Of a DNA stretch of 64,000 nt, positions 1 to 7,761 are shown in pieces. Position numbers and translations under genes: made by a program. The stretch is from positions 1,968,501 to 2,032,500 of the forward strand of contig NZ_CP131914.1 in assembly GCF_040529045.1 (NCBI RefSeq), read 5' to 3'. The stretch is from Xanthomonas indica (lineage in GTDB: Bacteria; Pseudomonadota; Gammaproteobacteria; Xanthomonadales; Xanthomonadaceae). Below the pieces are notes generated by a model. The model did not search any database and was not told the origin of the DNA. It saw only the letters and a list, made by a program, of their open reading frames with translations. Numbering within the stretch: position 1 is the stretch's first letter; every line of letters begins with the position of its first letter.

Positions 1-134
1 CGCACGAAGGCGTTGGGCTTGTCCAGCAGCATGCGCGGCGCCACGAACTGCCACAGCGGCATCATCAGTTGGGTGCGCTCGCGGGCGAACCAGGCCTCGT
101 CGATGTACGCCTCGGCCGGCATCAGCGACTGCAT
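1..134 (-). CDS. Rieske-type aromatic ring-hydroxylating oxygenase, alpha subunit N-terminus (partial)
   Basis: Only the first 44 codons are in the window; the gene continues off the left edge. The translation from the ATG at 134-132 has an acidic helix, an EAWFARER segment, then PLWQFVA. This matches the N-terminal pattern that precedes the Rieske [2Fe-2S] domain in ring-hydroxylating oxygenase large subunits (usually Y/W..EEWFERER..LF...W). The Rieske cysteines and histidines would lie beyond the edge and cannot be checked. It is divergent from purT, with 193 bp between. Substrate unknown. The call rests on a short conserved segment and is moderate. Confidence 0.55.
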   Translation of the reverse strand, partial: MQSLMPAEAYIDEAWFARERTQLMMPLWQFVAPRMLLDKPNAFV

Positions 135-266
135 GGACGCTCCCCGGCGGTGCGGCAGGGCGTGCCGTGGCGGTTTTCGGCGCTGCGTGCGTGCATGGCG
201 ACATCCCCAGTGACGCTGCAGAAGATAGCACTTCGCTGCGTGCCGGCGATGGCGCGGCCGCGCCGC

Positions 267-295
267 TGCCGGCGCGGGGCGCCGGGCCGTTAGAA
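267..295 (+). promoter_or_regulatory. Candidate purT promoter
   Basis: A TAGAAT hexamer at 290-295 is a good sigma-70 -10 element and lies 33 bp before the purT start codon. The -35 position, 17 bp further upstream (TGCCGG), is weak. No PUR-box-like palindrome was recognised. Confidence 0.3.
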
Positions 296-327
296 TGGTG
301 CCCCCTCTTCGCGCAGGCGCCGCCGCC

Positions 328-1515
328 ATGGTCACTCTGGGAACCCCGTTGTCCGCTTCCGCCACCCGCGTGCTGCTGCTCGGCTCCGGCGAACTGGGCA
401 AGGAAGTGGCGATCGAACTGCAGCGCTTCGGCGTGGAAGTGATCGCGGTCGACCGTTACGCCGATGCGCCGGCGATGCAGGTCGCGCACCGCAGCCACGT
501 GGTCGACATGCTCGATGCGATGGCGCTGCGCGAGCTGATCGCGCGCGAGCAGCCGCACCTGATCGTGCCGGAGATCGAGGCGATCCATACCGAGACCCTG
601 GTGGCGCTGGAGCGCGACCTCGGCCAGCGGGTGATTCCGACCGCGCGCGCGGCGCGGCTGACCATGGACCGCGAAGGCATCCGCCGCCTGGCCGCCGAGA
701 CCCTGGGCCTGCCGACGTCGCCGTATCGCTTCGTCGACACGCCAGAGGAGTACCGCGACGCGATCGCCGCGGTGGGCCTGCCGTGCGTGGTCAAGCCGGT
801 GATGTCGTCCTCCGGCAAGGGCCAGAGCACCCTGCGCAGCGCCGCCGACATCGATGCGGCCTGGGAGTACGCGCAGACCGGCGGCCGCGCCGGCGCCGGC
901 CGCTGCATCGTCGAGGGCTTCATCGATTTCGACTACGAGATCACCCTGCTGACCGTGCGCCACGCCGGCGGCACCGCGTTCTGCGATCCGATCGGGCACT
1001 GGCAGAAGGACGGCGACTACCGCGAGAGCTGGCAGCCGCAGCCGATGTCGGCGCTGGCCCTGCAGCGGGCGCAGGACATCGCCCGCGCGGTCACCGACGA
1101 TCTCGGCGGCTGGGGCCTGTTCGGCGTGGAGCTGTTCGTCAAGGGTGACGAGGTCTGGTTCAGCGAAGTGTCGCCGCGGCCGCACGACACCGGCCTGGTC
1201 ACCCTGGTGTCGCAGGAACTGAGCGAGTTCGCCCTGCATGCGCGCGCGATCCTCGGCCTGCCGATCCCGGTGATCCGCCAGAGCGGCCCATCGGCCTCGT
1301 GCGCGCTGCTGGCGCACGGCGAGGGCGTGCCGCGCTTCGGCAATGTCGGCGCCGCGCTGCAGGCCCCGGACACCGCCCTGCGCCTGTTCGGCAAGCCCAG
1401 CGTGCATGGCCACCGCCGCGTCGGCGTCACCCTGGCCCGCGGCGCCGATATCGAACAGGCGCGCCAGACCGCCCGCGACGCCGCCGCGGCCCTCACCATC
1501 GATCTAGACGCATAA
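328..1515 (+). CDS. purT: Formate-dependent phosphoribosylglycinamide formyltransferase (GAR transformylase 2)
   Basis: PurT makes formyl-GAR from GAR, formate and ATP in de novo purine synthesis in the cytoplasm, the folate-independent alternative to PurN. The 395-residue product matches the family length. The N-terminal region reads [15 protein letters not shown] (residues 16-30) followed by [10 protein letters not shown], both hallmark PurT segments. The ATP-grasp loop SSSGKGQ is at 160-166, and [10 protein letters not shown], supplying metal and ATP ligands, follows near residue 285. The ATG at 328 aligns with known PurT starts; an upstream in-frame start at 295 would add 11 residues overlapping the likely promoter. 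It stands alone and converges on the minus-strand signalling operon. Confidence 0.95.
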   Translation: MVTLGTPLSASATRVLLLGSGELGKEVAIELQRFGVEVIAVDRYADAPAMQVAHRSHVVDMLDAMALRELIAREQPHLIVPEIEAIHTETLVALERDLGQRVIPTARAARLTMDREGIRRLAAETLGLPTSPYRFVDTPEEYRDAIAAVGLPCVVKPVMSSSGKGQSTLRSAADIDAAWEYAQTGGRAGAGRCIVEGFIDFDYEITLLTVRHAGGTAFCDPIGHWQKDGDYRESWQPQPMSALALQRAQDIARAVTDDLGGWGLFGVELFVKGDEVWFSEVSPRPHDTGLVTLVSQELSEFALHARAILGLPIPVIRQSGPSASCALLAHGEGVPRFGNVGAALQAPDTALRLFGKPSVHGHRRVGVTLARGADIEQARQTARDAAAALTIDLDA

Positions 1516-1557
1516 AACTGCGAGCGCTTGGGAAGCGGTGCCAAAGGGGACCCGCTT

Positions 1558-1590
1558 TCCCATTCCCCACTCCCGATTCCCCATTCCCGG
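1558..1590. repeat. GGGAATG-type degenerate heptad repeat
   Basis: Four short imperfect copies of CCATTCCC / CACTCCCGATT sit in the purT to minus-operon convergent gap. The same word family recurs at 15447-15475 and 15590-15621, where it forms inverted arms, and more weakly near 18795. It looks like a dispersed intergenic repeat. Confidence 0.6.
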
Positions 1591-1594
1591 CCCC

Positions 1595-2230
1595 TCAAGC
1601 CGGCGGCGCAAACCGTGCCGCCGCCAGGCGGATGCTCCACACCAGTTCCACCATCGCCAGGTTGTTGAGCAGCGCCTCGCCGCCCAACACCAGCCAGTAG
1701 CCGGCGCCGTCGACCCAGAACGGCACGAACGACCAGTCCGGCAGCAGCAGTTGCGGCTCGCTGTAGAACGCCACGTAGCGGTGCGCGCCGTGCCAGCCGC
1801 GTGCGCTCTGGCGCTGGGCGAAGCCGGCGAAGTCGGCCGCGGCCACGCTCAGCGTCTCGGCCTGCTCCTGGTCCAGGCCGGCATGGCCCAGGCAGAAGCC
1901 GCTGTCGGAGGCCAGCACCGCGCGGCGTTCGGCCGACAGCGGCGCGATCACGTGCTGGGCGAAATCGTCCAGGCGGATTTCCGGGCCCGGCACGGCGCGC
2001 CGCAGCAACTGCACCCATTGCTGGTCGCGGGCGTCCTGCAGCAGGCGCTGCGCGTCGCCGCCCACGCGCTGGCGCCATTCCTGCAGCGACAACGCACCGT
2101 GCGCACCGAGCAGCAGTTGCAACGCGCGCTGCATGCGGTCGGGCGTGGCGCTGGCGAAGCCGTGCAACACGCCGTGCGGGGTCGGCATCAGCCAGGTCGA
2201 TTCGGAGCTGGTCGGTTCGGGGGCAGTCAT
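1595..2230 (-). CDS. Orphan protein, possible divergent roadblock/LC7 domain; last gene of the signalling operon
   Basis: The 211-residue protein is soluble, with no signal peptide or membrane segment. The N-terminal half is helical. The C-terminal half (from about residue 105) contains LASDSGFCLGHAGLDQEQAE, an alanine-rich helix, a beta-rich stretch, and a final helix around MVELVWSIRLAAARF. The order 'SDxG-hydrophobic-aGld-x-E-x-A-E' then an Ala-rich helix is the pattern of roadblock/LC7 domains; I infer a divergent copy. The start is the ATG at 2230, whose first bases overlap the upstream stop by 4 bp (ATGA), so the two genes are translationally coupled. Catalytic residues are not apparent. 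Function unknown; the roadblock reading needs a profile or fold comparison. Confidence 0.7.
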   Translation of the reverse strand: MTAPEPTSSESTWLMPTPHGVLHGFASATPDRMQRALQLLLGAHGALSLQEWRQRVGGDAQRLLQDARDQQWVQLLRRAVPGPEIRLDDFAQHVIAPLSAERRAVLASDSGFCLGHAGLDQEQAETLSVAAADFAGFAQRQSARGWHGAHRYVAFYSEPQLLLPDWSFVPFWVDGAGYWLVLGGEALLNNLAMVELVWSIRLAAARFAPPA

Positions 2231-2868
2231 CGCGGCGCACTCGCGCTGGAAAAGGAGAGGGCGTCGACGCTGCGGCCGCCCAGCGGCTCGCGTTGCTGCA
2301 GCCAGCGTGCGGTGCGGTCCCAGCGGTCGCCCAGGGCCAGTGCGTGGCGGCGCAGTTCGCGGGTGGCGAGCATGAAGGCGAGCTTGTCCTGGCAACTGAT
2401 GCAGTAGTCCAGGAACTCGCGCTCGCAACGCGCCGCGGCGATCGGCGCACCGTCGCACAGTGCGTCCACCACCTCGCGCACCATCCGCCGCGAATGGTCC
2501 GGGCTGGCCCGGCGCACCCGCGCCGGCACGTCGGCCGACGGCCGCGCCAGCACGCTCCAGCGCGTGGCCAGGGCGTTGATCGGCAGCAGCGCATGCCCCT
2601 GGCTGTGGCGCTGGAACGCCTCGGCCACGTGTGGCGGCAGATGCGCTGCCGCCATCTGCAGCGCCAGCTGGCGCAGGGCGATGTCGTGTCGCGGCAAGGC
2701 CACGAACAGGTCGGCGAGCACGCCCTGGGTCGGTTCGTTGTCGTGCAGCTGCAGCGCGGCGTGCAGCCGCGCCAGGTGCGCGGCGGCGTCGCGCGGGTCG
2801 CGCAGCAGGGCGCGGGCATGGGTGCGCATCACCAGGCGTGCGGGATCGCGGGCGGCAGGAGTGGCCAT
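2227..2868 (-). CDS. Uncharacterised helical cytoplasmic protein of the roadblock/PAS operon
   Basis: I do not recognise this 213-residue family. It is alanine- and arginine-rich and mostly predicted helix, without signal peptide or membrane helix. A CISC motif (CxxC) lies in the segment CEREFLDYCISCQDKLAF near residue 155, with another Cys seven residues before it. This trio could bind a metal or be redox active. The ATG at 2868 is 7 bp after the stop of the binding-protein gene, and its own stop overlaps the next start by 4 bp, so it is certainly part of the operon. Possible roles are a scaffold or partner of the roadblock proteins; this is inference from context only. Confidence 0.75.
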   Translation of the reverse strand: MATPAARDPARLVMRTHARALLRDPRDAAAHLARLHAALQLHDNEPTQGVLADLFVALPRHDIALRQLALQMAAAHLPPHVAEAFQRHSQGHALLPINALATRWSVLARPSADVPARVRRASPDHSRRMVREVVDALCDGAPIAAARCEREFLDYCISCQDKLAFMLATRELRRHALALGDRWDRTARWLQQREPLGGRSVDALSFSSASAPR

Positions 2869-2875
2869 GGGCGCC

Positions 2876-3631
2876 TCAGTCCAGCAAGGTGTCGATCAGG
2901 TCGATCATGAATTCCGCGTCCTCCATGGCCATCGCCTCGAAACCGCGCTCCAGGCCCAGCGCGTCCAGTACCGCCTGGTCGTCGCGGTGCGCGGCATCGC
3001 CGAGCGTGAGCAGGGCCTCGCGCAGCACCGGCAGTTGTGGCCCCAGGCGTGGATGCGCCAGCAGCACATGGCCGATGTCGCACAGCGCGCTTTCCACAAG
3101 CGGACGCAGCCGCGCGCGGGTCAGCCGCGACAGGCCGTGGTAGGCGCTGGCCAGGAACAGGCCGGCGTCGGCTTCGCCTTCGAGCAGCAGCCGTGCCACT
3201 GCGGCATAGCTGCCGGCCGGGCGCCAGGCGATGCGTTCCGGCTCCAGGTCGGCCGGCTCCAGCAGGCGCAGGCCGATCAGGCGTACGTCGTGGTTGGCGG
3301 TCAGGGCGATGCGGCACCCGTAGGGCAGGTCTTCCACGCAACGCGCCGGCGCCTCGGCCGCGGTGGCGATCACCACCTCGTCGGCGTGCCCGCGCGGCCG
3401 CACCAGCGGCAGATAGCCGCGGTCGCGGATCAGCGCGCTGGCGTCGAAGGGGCTGGCGTACACCAGGTCGACGCCGCCGCCGTCCAGCAGTTGCCGCTGT
3501 TCGGTGGTGTCGGCCGGCATCAGCAGGCGCAGGCCGATGCCGGCACGGCGTTGCAACACCGTGCTGAGCAGGTACCAGCCGCCGAAGTATTCGGGCGCGA
3601 AGTCCGGCGCGACCAGGAAGGTATGGCTCAT
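2876..3631 (-). CDS. PhnD/SBP-like ligand-binding protein without signal peptide
   Basis: The 251-residue protein begins MSHTFLVAPDFAPEYFGGWY and then shows the type-2 periplasmic-binding fold pattern of PhnD-like proteins: a first lobe ending in GGGVDLVYASPFD, a mid-chain ADEVVIAT strand, and LLLEGEADAGLFL for the second lobe. PhnD-type proteins normally bind phosphonate or other small anions in the periplasm. This one has no signal peptide or lipobox, and no ABC permease or ATPase is adjacent. It therefore probably works in the cytoplasm as a ligand sensor. Its ATG overlaps the PAS gene stop by 4 bp. The fold is fairly sure; the ligand is unknown. Confidence 0.75.
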   Translation of the reverse strand: MSHTFLVAPDFAPEYFGGWYLLSTVLQRRAGIGLRLLMPADTTEQRQLLDGGGVDLVYASPFDASALIRDRGYLPLVRPRGHADEVVIATAAEAPARCVEDLPYGCRIALTANHDVRLIGLRLLEPADLEPERIAWRPAGSYAAVARLLLEGEADAGLFLASAYHGLSRLTRARLRPLVESALCDIGHVLLAHPRLGPQLPVLREALLTLGDAAHRDDQAVLDALGLERGFEAMAMEDAEFMIDLIDTLLD

Positions 3632-4128
3632 GCCGGCGTCTCCGCGTGCTCGTCCTGCAGCCATTGCGCGTACAGCGGCTGCAGCGCATCGATGCGTCGC
3701 CGCGAAGGCTTGCGTCGCACCGAGGTGAAGCCGACCACGCGGCCGTCGCGCACGTTCGGCAGCGCGGTGGCGTAGACCCAGTAGCAGGCGCCGTCGCGGC
3801 GCAGGTTCTTGACGTAGCCGTGCCACTTGTCGCCGGCCAGCACGGTCTCCCACAGCGCGCGGAACGCGCGCCGCGGCATCTCCGGGTGGCGCAGGATGCA
3901 GTGCGGCGCACCGATCAGCAGTTCGCGCGGCCAGCCGCTGAGTTCGACGAAGGCGTCGTTGGCGTGGGTGATGACGCCGTCCAGGTCGGTGCGCGAAACG
4001 ATCAGGCGCCCGTCCGGGTAGGCCACCTCCCGTTCGCTCCAGTACACCGTGCGGCGGCTGCCGTCGTGGTAGCGCAGTTCGGTGCTGCGGTGCGGCTCGT
4101 GCGGCGGATCCATCGGCGGCAGCGGCAT
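3628..4128 (-). CDS. Stand-alone Aer-like PAS-domain redox/oxygen sensor
   Basis: The 166-residue protein is one PAS domain (about residues 42-145) with short flanks. It closely follows the FAD-binding PAS of the aerotaxis receptor Aer: TDLDGVITHANDAF, SGW, then RHPEMPRRAF (Aer has RHPDMP), W near 105, KNLRRDGACYWV and a final GFTSVRRKPS. In Aer this domain carries FAD and reports redox or oxygen status. The HAMP and methyl-accepting domains of Aer are absent, so output must go through a partner. It lies 9 bp downstream of the roadblock gene and overlaps the binding-protein start, placing it centrally in a five-gene operon. Domain assignment is strong; partner and output are inferred. Confidence 0.9.
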   Translation of the reverse strand: MPLPPMDPPHEPHRSTELRYHDGSRRTVYWSEREVAYPDGRLIVSRTDLDGVITHANDAFVELSGWPRELLIGAPHCILRHPEMPRRAFRALWETVLAGDKWHGYVKNLRRDGACYWVYATALPNVRDGRVVGFTSVRRKPSRRRIDALQPLYAQWLQDEHAETPA

Positions 4129-4137
4129 GGCGGCCCC

Positions 4138-4500
4138 CTACAGGATCTGCTGCAGCGCCTGCGCGGCGCGCTTGATGTCCAGGAACACCAGGCCCAGCCT
4201 GGCGCTGGGCTTGGCCAGCACGGTGAGCACCGCCTCGCGGCCGGCCGCACTCATGATCACGTAGCCCGACTCGCCCTGGATCAGTACCCGCTCCAGCGCG
4301 CCGCGCGCCAGTTCGCGCGCGCTGCGCTCGCCCAGCGCGAGCAGCGCCGCGGACATCGCGCCGACGCGGTCCTCGTCCATGCCCTGCGGCATCGCCGAGG
4401 CGATCATCAGCCCGTCCAGGGAGATCAGCGCCGAGGCCTCGATGTCGGCGGTGGCGCCGTTGAGGCCTTCCAGCGCCTGTTGCAACTGTTGCGTTCGCAT
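4138..4500 (-). CDS. Roadblock/LC7 domain protein
   Basis: This 120-residue protein is almost exactly one roadblock/LC7 domain: an N-terminal helix, the strand-turn SALISLDGLMIASAMPQGMDEDRVGAM, an alanine-rich helix, and VLIQGESGYVIMSAAG followed by LTVLAKPSARLGLVFLD. Such proteins (MglB-like) usually dimerise and act on small Ras-like GTPases, or serve as two-component adaptors; no such GTPase is encoded in this window. It is the first gene of a tight minus-strand operon. An AAGG Shine-Dalgarno sequence precedes the ATG at 4500, and a perfect FNR-type box lies 70-83 bp upstream. Confidence 0.9.
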   Translation of the reverse strand: MRTQQLQQALEGLNGATADIEASALISLDGLMIASAMPQGMDEDRVGAMSAALLALGERSARELARGALERVLIQGESGYVIMSAAGREAVLTVLAKPSARLGLVFLDIKRAAQALQQIL

Positions 4501-4541
4501 GCTCGCCTTCCGCTTGCGCATCCCGACCGGGTGCGGAGGGC

Positions 4542-4583
4542 ATTGGACCGCGTCGGCGCGGGCTTGCCCTTGATCTGGATCAA
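4542..4583 (-). promoter_or_regulatory. ANR/FNR-type box and class II promoter for the roadblock-PAS operon
   Basis: TTGATCTGGATCAA at 4570-4583 is a perfect match to the FNR/ANR consensus TTGAT-N4-ATCAA. On the minus strand it is 32 bp (centre to centre) upstream of TCCAAT at 4547-4542, a 4/6 match to TATAAT. That is the geometry of a class II activated promoter, with the box at about -41.5 and a start near 4535. The 312-bp gap between 4500 and 4813 otherwise holds only the terminator of the upstream gene. Confidence 0.6.
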
Positions 4584-4742
4584 GGCCGATGCCGGCGCGC
4601 GGCGCGGAAGGTCTGAGGCGCGGCCTCGATTCGCCGGTGTTTGCCAAAAGGCGGGTAGTTCCCATGCCCGTGGCGCCTTCGGCCAGGCGATCGATGCAGT
4701 TGCACTGGCGGCAAGCCAGTCCCCGGGGACATGGCGGCCGGT

Positions 4743-4778
4743 GTGGCAAAAAGAACAGGCGGCCGATCGGCCGCCTGT
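4743..4778 (-). terminator. Intrinsic terminator of the nuclease-like lipoprotein gene
   Basis: A perfect 24-bp palindrome (4755-4778: ACAGGCGGCC, GATC, GGCCGCCTGT) is followed in the minus direction by TTCTTTTTG. This is a strong rho-independent terminator 35 bp after the stop at 4813, separating that gene from the next operon. Confidence 0.85.
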
Positions 4779-4812
4779 GGGGTGCTGCAAGGGCCGCGCG
4801 GGGTGCGCCGCG

Positions 4813-6045
4813 CTACGGCCCCGCGGCGACGTCGACCCAGACCAGATGGTGGTCGCTGCCGTCGGCGATGGCGGCGGCGGGATCGCTGGACGCCGGCCAG
4901 AACACGCCGCTGCCCAGGTAGCGGAAGTTGCGCGACGGCAACACGTAATCCAGGCGCATGGTGCCGGCCTTGGGGCCGAAATCGCCGGTGACCTGCTGCG
5001 GCGGGCCGCGATGGCCGATGCCGGTGGCCGCGTAGGCGCGGGTGGTTTCCTCGCCGCCGGCGCTGTGCGGGGTGGGGTATTGCAGCACGCGCGGATGCGT
5101 CACCAGGGCGCGGATCGCGTCGTGGCGGCCGTCGCCGTCGATCACGTCGTTGTTGAGGTCGCCGAGCATCACGAACTGCGCATCGGCGGCCAGTCCGCCG
5201 CAGCGGCCGGCGTCGTCGCACAGCCAGCGCGCCTTGCCGCTGCCGGCATCGTCCAGGTAATCGCGCCACAGCCGCAGTTCGTCGTGGTTGCGTGCGGCGT
5301 TGCGTTTTTCCGCGCCGTCGAACACTGGCGGGGTCGGATGCGACACCAGCGCATGCAGCACGCCCAGTGGGGTACGCACGGGGACGTCCCAATGCGATTT
5401 CGACGACAGCCGCAGTTGCGCCCACACTGCGTCGCTGTGGAAGAAGCGGCCGGTGGCCGGATCGACCGGGCGCAGCGCGTCGGGCATCGCGCTCCACTTC
5501 AGCAGGCGGAAGCTGCGCACCGCCGCGGCGTCGATCGGGTACCTGGACAGCAGCAGCATGCCGTACTGGCCGGCATGCAGGCCGAAACCCCAGGCGTCGT
5601 TGCCGCGCGCACGGCCTTCGCCGCCGACGTGGCCGTCGTTGTCCAGGTCCAGGCCGCTGGGCACGCCGGTATTGACCGGCGCCAGGTAGCGGTAGGGATA
5701 GCGCAGTGCCGCACCGCCATGCGGCTGCGGCACCGCCAGGTAGCGCTGTTCGAACAGGTCGGCGGCGCGGTGCGCGTCGTCGTAGTCGAATTCGTTGAGC
5801 AGCACGATGTCAGGTCGCACCTGCTGCAGCACCGCGGCGATCTTGCGCGCCTGCGCGCTGTCGCCCTGCAGCGCGGCGATCAGGCCGCCGGGTGCGTCGG
5901 CATTGAGCGAGGTGTTGTAGGTGGCCAAGCGCAGCGTCGTGGCGGCTGGCGCGGGGGCGTCGGTCATCGCAGGGGAGCTGGGAGCGGTGTGCGCGCAGGC
6001 GCCGCACAGCAGGGTCAGGGCAAGCAGGAGGAGGCGTGATGTCAT
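4813..6045 (-). CDS. Endonuclease/exonuclease/phosphatase-family lipoprotein
   Basis: The 410-residue product has an N-terminal hydrophobic stretch ending in LTLLCGAC, a lipobox that predicts a lipid-anchored envelope protein. The mature part is an EEP (DNase I-like) fold: LRLATYNTS, NEFD (metal-ligand Glu), GDLNND (catalytic Asp/Asn) and SDHHLVW (terminal Asp-His pair). These residues suit a Mg-dependent phosphodiesterase or phosphatase; substrates in the family range from DNA to phospholipids and cannot be fixed here. The ATG at 6045 directly gives the lipoprotein signal. It is transcribed alone; the gene upstream (bpt) is 91 bp away. Confidence 0.85.
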   Translation of the reverse strand: MTSRLLLLALTLLCGACAHTAPSSPAMTDAPAPAATTLRLATYNTSLNADAPGGLIAALQGDSAQARKIAAVLQQVRPDIVLLNEFDYDDAHRAADLFEQRYLAVPQPHGGAALRYPYRYLAPVNTGVPSGLDLDNDGHVGGEGRARGNDAWGFGLHAGQYGMLLLSRYPIDAAAVRSFRLLKWSAMPDALRPVDPATGRFFHSDAVWAQLRLSSKSHWDVPVRTPLGVLHALVSHPTPPVFDGAEKRNAARNHDELRLWRDYLDDAGSGKARWLCDDAGRCGGLAADAQFVMLGDLNNDVIDGDGRHDAIRALVTHPRVLQYPTPHSAGGEETTRAYAATGIGHRGPPQQVTGDFGPKAGTMRLDYVLPSRNFRYLGSGVFWPASSDPAAAIADGSDHHLVWVDVAAGP

Positions 6046-6136
6046 GCGCCAAGTTTCGCACGCGCTGCATGTCCGCACGATGGCGCGGCGACGTGCGGCG
6101 GCAGCGGCTGGGCAGCGCGGTATCGGTTGCCGGCGG

Positions 6137-6898
6137 CTAGCCGCCGAGCTGGCGCAGGTAGTCGTCGAAGTCGCGCCAGTGGCGGCCGTCGTAGGCCTGC
6201 AGCGGCCGGAAGCGGCGCTTGTAGTCCATCTTCTGGTGGCCGCGGATCCAGTAGCCCAGGTACAGATGGCGCAGGCCGTCGCGTCGCGCCCAGGCGATCT
6301 GCTGCAGGATCGCCAGCGTGCCCAGGCCGCGCGCGGCGGCGTCCGGGTCGTAGAAGGTGTAGACCGCCGACAATGCCTGCGCGGTGATGTCGGTGACGGC
6401 CACCGCCAGCAGCGGCCCACGCCTTCCATCCGGCATGCGTTGCCGCAGTTCCAGAAAGCGGCCGTGCGACCAGCGGCCGATCAGGAACTGATCGAACTCG
6501 TGCGCGCCGTGATCGTCCATGCCGCCGCCGGGATGGCGATGCTGCAGGTAGCGCTGGTACAGCGCCAGCTGTTCCTCGCTGCGTTCGGCGGCGACGATGC
6601 GCACCTCGACATCGGCATTGCGCGCCAGGCAGCGGCGCTGGCTGCGATCGGGTACGAAGTCCTCGACCGGGATGCGCACCGCCACGCAGGCACGGCAGTG
6701 ATCGCAGTGCGGGCGATAGACCAGGTCGCCGGAGCGGCGGAAGCCCCAGCTCAACGCCAGCGGATACAGCGCGCCCAGGCGCGGGTCGTGCGGGTCCAGC
6801 ACCAGGTCGCGGGCTTGCCGCTCGGGCCAGTAGCCGCACGCGTGCTGGCCGGTCTGGAACAGCCGCAGGTCGTCGCTGGCGTCGGAATGGATGGCCAT
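6137..6898 (-). CDS. bpt: Aspartate/glutamate leucyltransferase (bacterial protein transferase)
   Basis: Bpt transfers leucine from Leu-tRNA to proteins with N-terminal Asp or Glu, marking them for ClpS/ClpAP (the N-degron pathway), in the cytoplasm. The 253-residue protein shows family features: [14 protein letters not shown] near the N-terminus, the cysteine cluster [14 protein letters not shown] (about 65-78), [11 protein letters not shown], and the C-terminal [20 protein letters not shown]. The ATG at 6898 is preferred over an in-frame ATG 25 codons upstream because homologues begin with MAI-like starts and the Cys motif near residue 20. Confidence 0.92.
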   Translation of the reverse strand: MAIHSDASDDLRLFQTGQHACGYWPERQARDLVLDPHDPRLGALYPLALSWGFRRSGDLVYRPHCDHCRACVAVRIPVEDFVPDRSQRRCLARNADVEVRIVAAERSEEQLALYQRYLQHRHPGGGMDDHGAHEFDQFLIGRWSHGRFLELRQRMPDGRRGPLLAVAVTDITAQALSAVYTFYDPDAAARGLGTLAILQQIAWARRDGLRHLYLGYWIRGHQKMDYKRRFRPLQAYDGRHWRDFDDYLRQLGG

Positions 6899-7098
6899 GC
6901 GCCGAGCATAGCGCTTCGCCATCGCAGGGGCCGCGACTGTCCCGTCCATGAATACGCCCGGCGGTTGGGTCAACCACGGCGACGGCGGGGCGTTGTCTGC
7001 AGGGAAGGCGCCACGGCGCCGGCCCGTTGCGCGGGCCGCCCGCGGCGCCGGACGCCTGCCGTCCTGGCAGGTTCCTCATCATCCTCAGGGAGTGACCC

Positions 7099-7713
7099 AT
7101 GAAGTCTCGCAACCCGCTGCTCGCCCTGGCCGTGCTGGCCGTCCTGTCCGGTGCCGCCTACGCCGTTCCGCCGCCGCCGGCCGATCCCGCCGCGCCCGCC
7201 GCTGCCGGCGGCATCGCCGCGCTCGACAAGAACGGCGATGGCGTCATCGACCGCAGCGAAGCCGCCGCCGATCCGCGCCTGGCCGAACATTTCGACGCGC
7301 TGGACAAGAACCACGACGGCAAGCTCAGCCGCGACGAGTGGCCGCGGCACGGCCGCCACGGCGGTCCGGGTGGCCCCGGTGGACACGGCGTGCCCGGCGC
7401 GATGATGGCCAAGCTGGACACCAACAAGGACGGCCGCATCAGCCGCGCCGAAGCGCAGGCCGATCCCAAGCTCGCCGCGCGCTTCGACAAGATGGACGTG
7501 AACAAGGACGGCTACATCGACCGTGCCGACTTCGAGCTGCGCGCCAAGCAGCATCGCGATGCCTGGTTCACCGCGGCCGATACCAACAAGGACGGCATGC
7601 TCAGCCGCGCCGAGTTCGATGCGGCACAGGCCAAGCGCTGGGCGCATCGCCCGGGCGGACCGCGCGGTGGCGACACGCCGCCGCCGCCGATGCCGGCGCC
7701 GGACAACAACTGA
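7099..7713 (+). CDS. Exported EF-hand calcium-binding protein (five loops)
   Basis: The 204-residue protein has a signal peptide (hydrophobic core LLALAVLAVLSGAAYA, cleavage after AYA), then a Pro/Ala linker. Five canonical 12-residue EF-hand loops follow: DKNGDGVIDRSE, DKNHDGKLSRDE, DTNKDGRISRAE, DVNKDGYIDRAD and DTNKDGMLSRAE. A Gly/Pro-rich spacer sits between loops 2 and 3, and the tail is Pro-rich. It should bind calcium in the periplasm; the biological role is unknown. A GGGAG Shine-Dalgarno sequence precedes the ATG at 7099. It is followed by a clear terminator and has no operon partner. Confidence 0.9.
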   Translation: MKSRNPLLALAVLAVLSGAAYAVPPPPADPAAPAAAGGIAALDKNGDGVIDRSEAAADPRLAEHFDALDKNHDGKLSRDEWPRHGRHGGPGGPGGHGVPGAMMAKLDTNKDGRISRAEAQADPKLAARFDKMDVNKDGYIDRADFELRAKQHRDAWFTAADTNKDGMLSRAEFDAAQAKRWAHRPGGPRGGDTPPPPMPAPDNN

Positions 7714-7761
7714 GTCATTCGCCGCAACACGGCTTCACTGCATCAAGGCGCCGATCGACCG

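Noticed and set aside
1017-2819. 600-codon minus-strand open frame across purT and the convergent genes
   Set aside because: It is arginine/alanine-rich shadow translation in antisense to clear genes in other frames, a common effect of high GC content.
3646-6039. 797-codon plus-strand open frame opposite the roadblock operon and nuclease gene
   Set aside because: Its translation is low-complexity (His, Gln, Ala, Arg rich), has no recognisable domain, and is antisense to five supported genes.
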